From Bacteroidales bacterium Bact_19 (lineage in GTDB: Bacteria > Bacteroidota > Bacteroidia > Bacteroidales > ML635J-15), in contig LUZK01000091.1 in the NCBI GenBank assembly GCA_001603595.1, positions 1 through 33,705 on the forward strand: DNA of 33,705 bases, read 5' to 3'. Under the pieces are notes generated by a model that searched no databases, was not told the origin of the DNA, and worked only from the letters and a program-made list of their open reading frames with translations. Every line of letters starts with the position of its first letter. Position 1 is the stretch's first letter. Below are positions 31,479 through 33,705 of this stretch, one piece after another. Position numbers and translations under genes: made by a program.

Positions 31479-32549
31479 TTATTCGTACATACCGGTTTTT
31501 AATCTAACAATTTCACTCTGAGTTAGAAACCTCCATTTCCCTCTAGGTAGATTCAATTTTGTTAAGCCGGCATAATAAACTCTGTCGAGTTTCACAACCT
31601 CATATCCCAAATGTTCCATCATTCTGCGTACAATTCTGTTTCTACCTGAATGTATTTCGATTCCAATTTCGAATTTTGAATTGCCAACATAACTTATGGC
31701 ATCAACAGCTATCATGCCGTCTTCGAGTTCAATACCATTTAGTAATTCTTCCATGTGTTCGGGATGGAATGGTTTATCTAGAAAAACATGGTAAATTTTC
31801 TTTTTATTGTAAGAGGGGTGTGTGAGTTTTTCAGCTAGTTCCCCGTCATTTGTAAGTAAAAGCAATCCGGTTGTATTTCTGTCTAATCGTCCAACCGGAT
31901 AAACTCTTTCTTCGCAAGCTCCTTTTATTAAATCCATTACTGTTCGTCTTCCTTCGGGGTCATCAGTGGTGGTTACACAATCTTTTGGTTTATTTATCAG
32001 AATATAAACTTTTTTTTCGGGATTAACCTTCTCGTTATTAAATTTCACAACATCGCCTGGCATTACTTTTGTTCCGAGTTCGGTAACAACTTTTCCATTA
32101 ATTGTAACAAGTCCTGCAGAAATGAATTTGTCGGCTTCGCGGCGAGAACATATACCTGCATTTGCAAGGTATTTATTCAATCTTTCACCTTCATTTTTTT
32201 TAGTAGCCGATGTCCCTGATTTTTTTTGTTTTCCGATTTTTTTGATTTTCGCTAATCTTGTATCAATACCCGACAATTCTTCGCCTGATAATTCATAATC
32301 CATATTATGCGGTGTTTTCTTGCCAACTTTTTCCGACGTTTTCTTTTTTATGTAATCAGGCTTTTCTGAGTACTTTGATGCTTTGTCGTATTTTTTTTTC
32401 TTAAAACCCAAATTATCCGGTTTTTTTAAAATATCTTCCAAAGCATCGCCTCGGTTAGTTTTAGTTTTGTTTTTTTGTTTTTTCTGTTGATCTTTGTTCC
32501 GGAGTTTGTCGGAACCACGGCTTTGATTTTTACGATTATCTCTCGACAT
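31479..32549 (-). CDS. RluB-family rRNA pseudouridine synthase with a long basic N-terminus
   Basis: From the ATG at 32549 this is 356 residues. The first 120 are a low-complexity Lys/Arg/Asn/Asp extension, probably an RNA-binding disordered tail. An S4 domain follows at about 122-175 (ERLNKYLANAGICSRREAD). The catalytic domain has GRLDRNTTGLLLLTNDGE, with Asp223 as nucleophile, and HSGRNRIVRRMMEHLGYEV. RluB-type enzymes modify one uridine in 23S rRNA. A TTG six codons upstream is the other possible start. The -7 box at 32581-32588 places the transcript start close to that TTG, which favours the ATG. It is the first gene of a four-gene operon. Confidence 0.93.
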   Translation of the reverse strand: MSRDNRKNQSRGSDKLRNKDQQKKQKNKTKTNRGDALEDILKKPDNLGFKKKKYDKASKYSEKPDYIKKKTSEKVGKKTPHNMDYELSGEELSGIDTRLAKIKKIGKQKKSGTSATKKNEGERLNKYLANAGICSRREADKFISAGLVTINGKVVTELGTKVMPGDVVKFNNEKVNPEKKVYILINKPKDCVTTTDDPEGRRTVMDLIKGACEERVYPVGRLDRNTTGLLLLTNDGELAEKLTHPSYNKKKIYHVFLDKPFHPEHMEELLNGIELEDGMIAVDAISYVGNSKFEIGIEIHSGRNRIVRRMMEHLGYEVVKLDRVYYAGLTKLNLPRGKWRFLTQSEIVRLKTGMYE

Positions 32550-32580
32550 GATAAATTTGTTTTTCAAATTATATTAAACG

Positions 32581-32588
32581 CAAAATTA
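32581..32588 (-). promoter_or_regulatory. Candidate -7 box of the rluB-rbfA-lolC/E-adk operon
   Basis: TAATTTTG on the minus strand (TAnnTTTG) lies 31 bases upstream of the ATG at 32549. No convincing TTG sits at the -33 distance. Confidence 0.45.
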
Positions 32589-32673
32589 TTTAAAATGTTT
32601 CTTAATAAAACCTGTAATCTACAAATTAACTAAATTTATGCTAATTTTAGCCAATAAAAATTATTTTTGTGTC

Positions 32674-33627
32674 ATGAATTCATTAGTATTAAAAAAATAC
32701 AAAGACATTATTTCTTTAGTTGAAAACAAAACAAAAATGCACTCTGAATTAATCTTTTTAAACGGAAAAGATTTTTCGGATGGCATGAAAAGTGTTTCTA
32801 AGCTTGTAAAGATTTTAATTGCTATAGCAAATTCAGGTGGAGGAGAGGTTTTTATTGGAATTTCCACAAAAAATAAAAGAGCTGATAAAATTATTCCGGT
32901 AAGAAATTTCAATTTTTCCATTGATTGGTTGATGAATGAAATTCAATCAGAAGCAGATCCTAAAATTAAAGATTTGTTTATTGATTACATTTCCGTTTAC
33001 GAAAAGGGAGAGGAAAAAATAATTTACTTTAGAATTCCTTTCGCAAATGGACAACCTCACATGTATAGTGATTTCAGGTATTATAAATTTGAGAAATTAA
33101 AAGTTTTTCCTTTAACGGAAAAAGAGATTAGAATGCTTTATGGGTTTAATCGCACAAGTGATATTGAATTACTTGGAATTTATAATACAAACGGATTGCC
33201 TGTTTTACAGTCAGGTAAATTTGCTTCAATGACTTTTTATCCGAAAATTTTAATCAGAAATTCTGGGAATATTATTGAAAAGGATTACAAAGTAGAGATT
33301 TCATTTCCTGTCAATTTGTATGAGGAAAATTTTTTGCCTTTGCAATCTAATTTTATTCGCCATGATGGAAATTATATAGTTTTTGGAATTACTGGCAGAT
33401 CCCCGCTTTTTCAAAACGAGACTTCAACTATTATTGAAGCAAAACTATCTGTTAATCAAAAAAATTACAAAGACTATGAAAGCGGAGAGATACGTTTAAT
33501 TTTATACTATGGTAGTGGAGTAAAAAAATATAATTTTAAGATATCCGAAATACTAACCTATAATGGTAAAATCCTTCAAAAAAACGATTTTGTAGATTTG
33601 AATCAACTACCTACTTTTAATGACTAA
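32674..33627 (+). CDS. AlbA_2/Schlafen-type putative DNA- or RNA-binding protein
   Basis: From the ATG at 32674 this is 317 residues; an in-frame ATG at 32638 would add 12. I prefer the later one because a -7-like box (TATTTTTG, 32662-32669) lies between them, though this is not decisive. Residues about 20-160 resemble the AlbA_2 domain: LIAIANSGGGEVFIGI matches the AxANxxGGxxxxGV signature, followed by an IIYFRIPF...YSDFRYYKF region. The usual acidic ESxxLEFK motif is degenerate (HSELIFLNGKDF). The C-terminal half is beta-rich with no family I recognise. AlbA_2 proteins include transcription regulators and nucleases; I do not assign a function. Its stop overlaps the stop of the convergent gene by 3 bases. 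Confidence 0.75.
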   Translation: MNSLVLKKYKDIISLVENKTKMHSELIFLNGKDFSDGMKSVSKLVKILIAIANSGGGEVFIGISTKNKRADKIIPVRNFNFSIDWLMNEIQSEADPKIKDLFIDYISVYEKGEEKIIYFRIPFANGQPHMYSDFRYYKFEKLKVFPLTEKEIRMLYGFNRTSDIELLGIYNTNGLPVLQSGKFASMTFYPKILIRNSGNIIEKDYKVEISFPVNLYEENFLPLQSNFIRHDGNYIVFGITGRSPLFQNETSTIIEAKLSVNQKNYKDYESGEIRLILYYGSGVKKYNFKISEILTYNGKILQKNDFVDLNQLPTFND

Positions 33628-33705
33628 AAAATGGATTGTATTTTATTTCGTCTTTTACCGTTGTATCAGGACCGTGTCCGGGGAAGATAATCGTTTCGGG
33701 TGGTA
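33624..33705 (-). CDS. C-terminal end of an MBL-fold hydrolase (partial)
   Basis: On the minus strand the window's last bases translate to PPETIIFPGHGPDTTVKDEI followed by KYNPFF and a stop (TAG at 33626-33624). PGHG-x-T-x3-E/DE-x3-NP is the standard C-terminal signature of GloB/YcbL-like metallo-beta-lactamase-fold hydrolases, and the His of PGHG is a metal ligand. Only about 26 residues are visible; the start is outside the window. Convergent with the AlbA_2-type gene. Confidence 0.85.

Overview
The window is a chromosomal segment from a member of the Bacteroidota, probably an anaerobic or facultative Bacteroidia-type lineage. The evidence is the strong A+T bias, the lack of Shine-Dalgarno sequences, repeated TAnnTTTG -7 promoter boxes, two proteins with type IX secretion (T9SS) C-terminal sorting domains, a long S16 protein with an Ala/Glu/Lys tail, and several Bacteroidota-style outer-membrane barrels. 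Everything here comes from reading the sequence; no database search was run.

Layout. 1-248 is the tail of a probable outer-membrane barrel protein. 465-3263 is an exported M16 zinc peptidase, followed by a terminator and tRNA-Ser(GCU). 3516-6061 (-) holds a UbiD-family decarboxylase and a small membrane protein, separated by a terminator. 6172-10477 is an accessory island: an IS4-type insertion sequence and a single-gene type IIG restriction-modification enzyme, lying between two nearly identical direct repeats of about 85 nt. 10789-13602 (-) is polA. 13698-17573 (-) is a three-gene unit: an ECF sigma factor, a protein with a cytoplasmic anti-sigma-like repeat, one inner-membrane segment and a C-terminal barrel, and a T9SS-secreted PKD protein. 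17710-18788 (-) is rpsP-rimM. 18878-21938 (-) holds a Wzx-like flippase and a PutP-like sodium/solute symporter.

Divergent from the symporter, 22033-24896 (+) encodes three enzymes of the UDP-diacetamido-glucuronate pathway (WbpD-, WbpB- and WbpA-like). The aminotransferase (WbpE) is not in the window. An Mrp/ApbC ATPase and an Nfu scaffold for Fe-S cluster assembly follow. 26333-28618 (-) is a tightly overlapping three-gene surface operon: a T9SS protein, a lipoprotein sharing the same domain, and a small barrel. 28710-32549 (-) is a housekeeping operon of rluB-like, rbfA, a lolC/E-like permease and adk. The adenylate kinase is a tandem fusion whose second kinase domain has lost its catalytic residues. 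The window ends with an AlbA_2/Schlafen-type gene convergent with the tail of a metallo-beta-lactamase-fold gene.

The strongest candidates for an under-described system are: (1) the ECF sigma / dual-membrane anti-sigma / T9SS-effector operon, which resembles the Dma systems of Bacteroides; (2) the kinase-pseudokinase adenylate kinase fusion; (3) the three-gene surface operon carrying one domain on two different anchors; and (4) the repeat-bounded restriction island.
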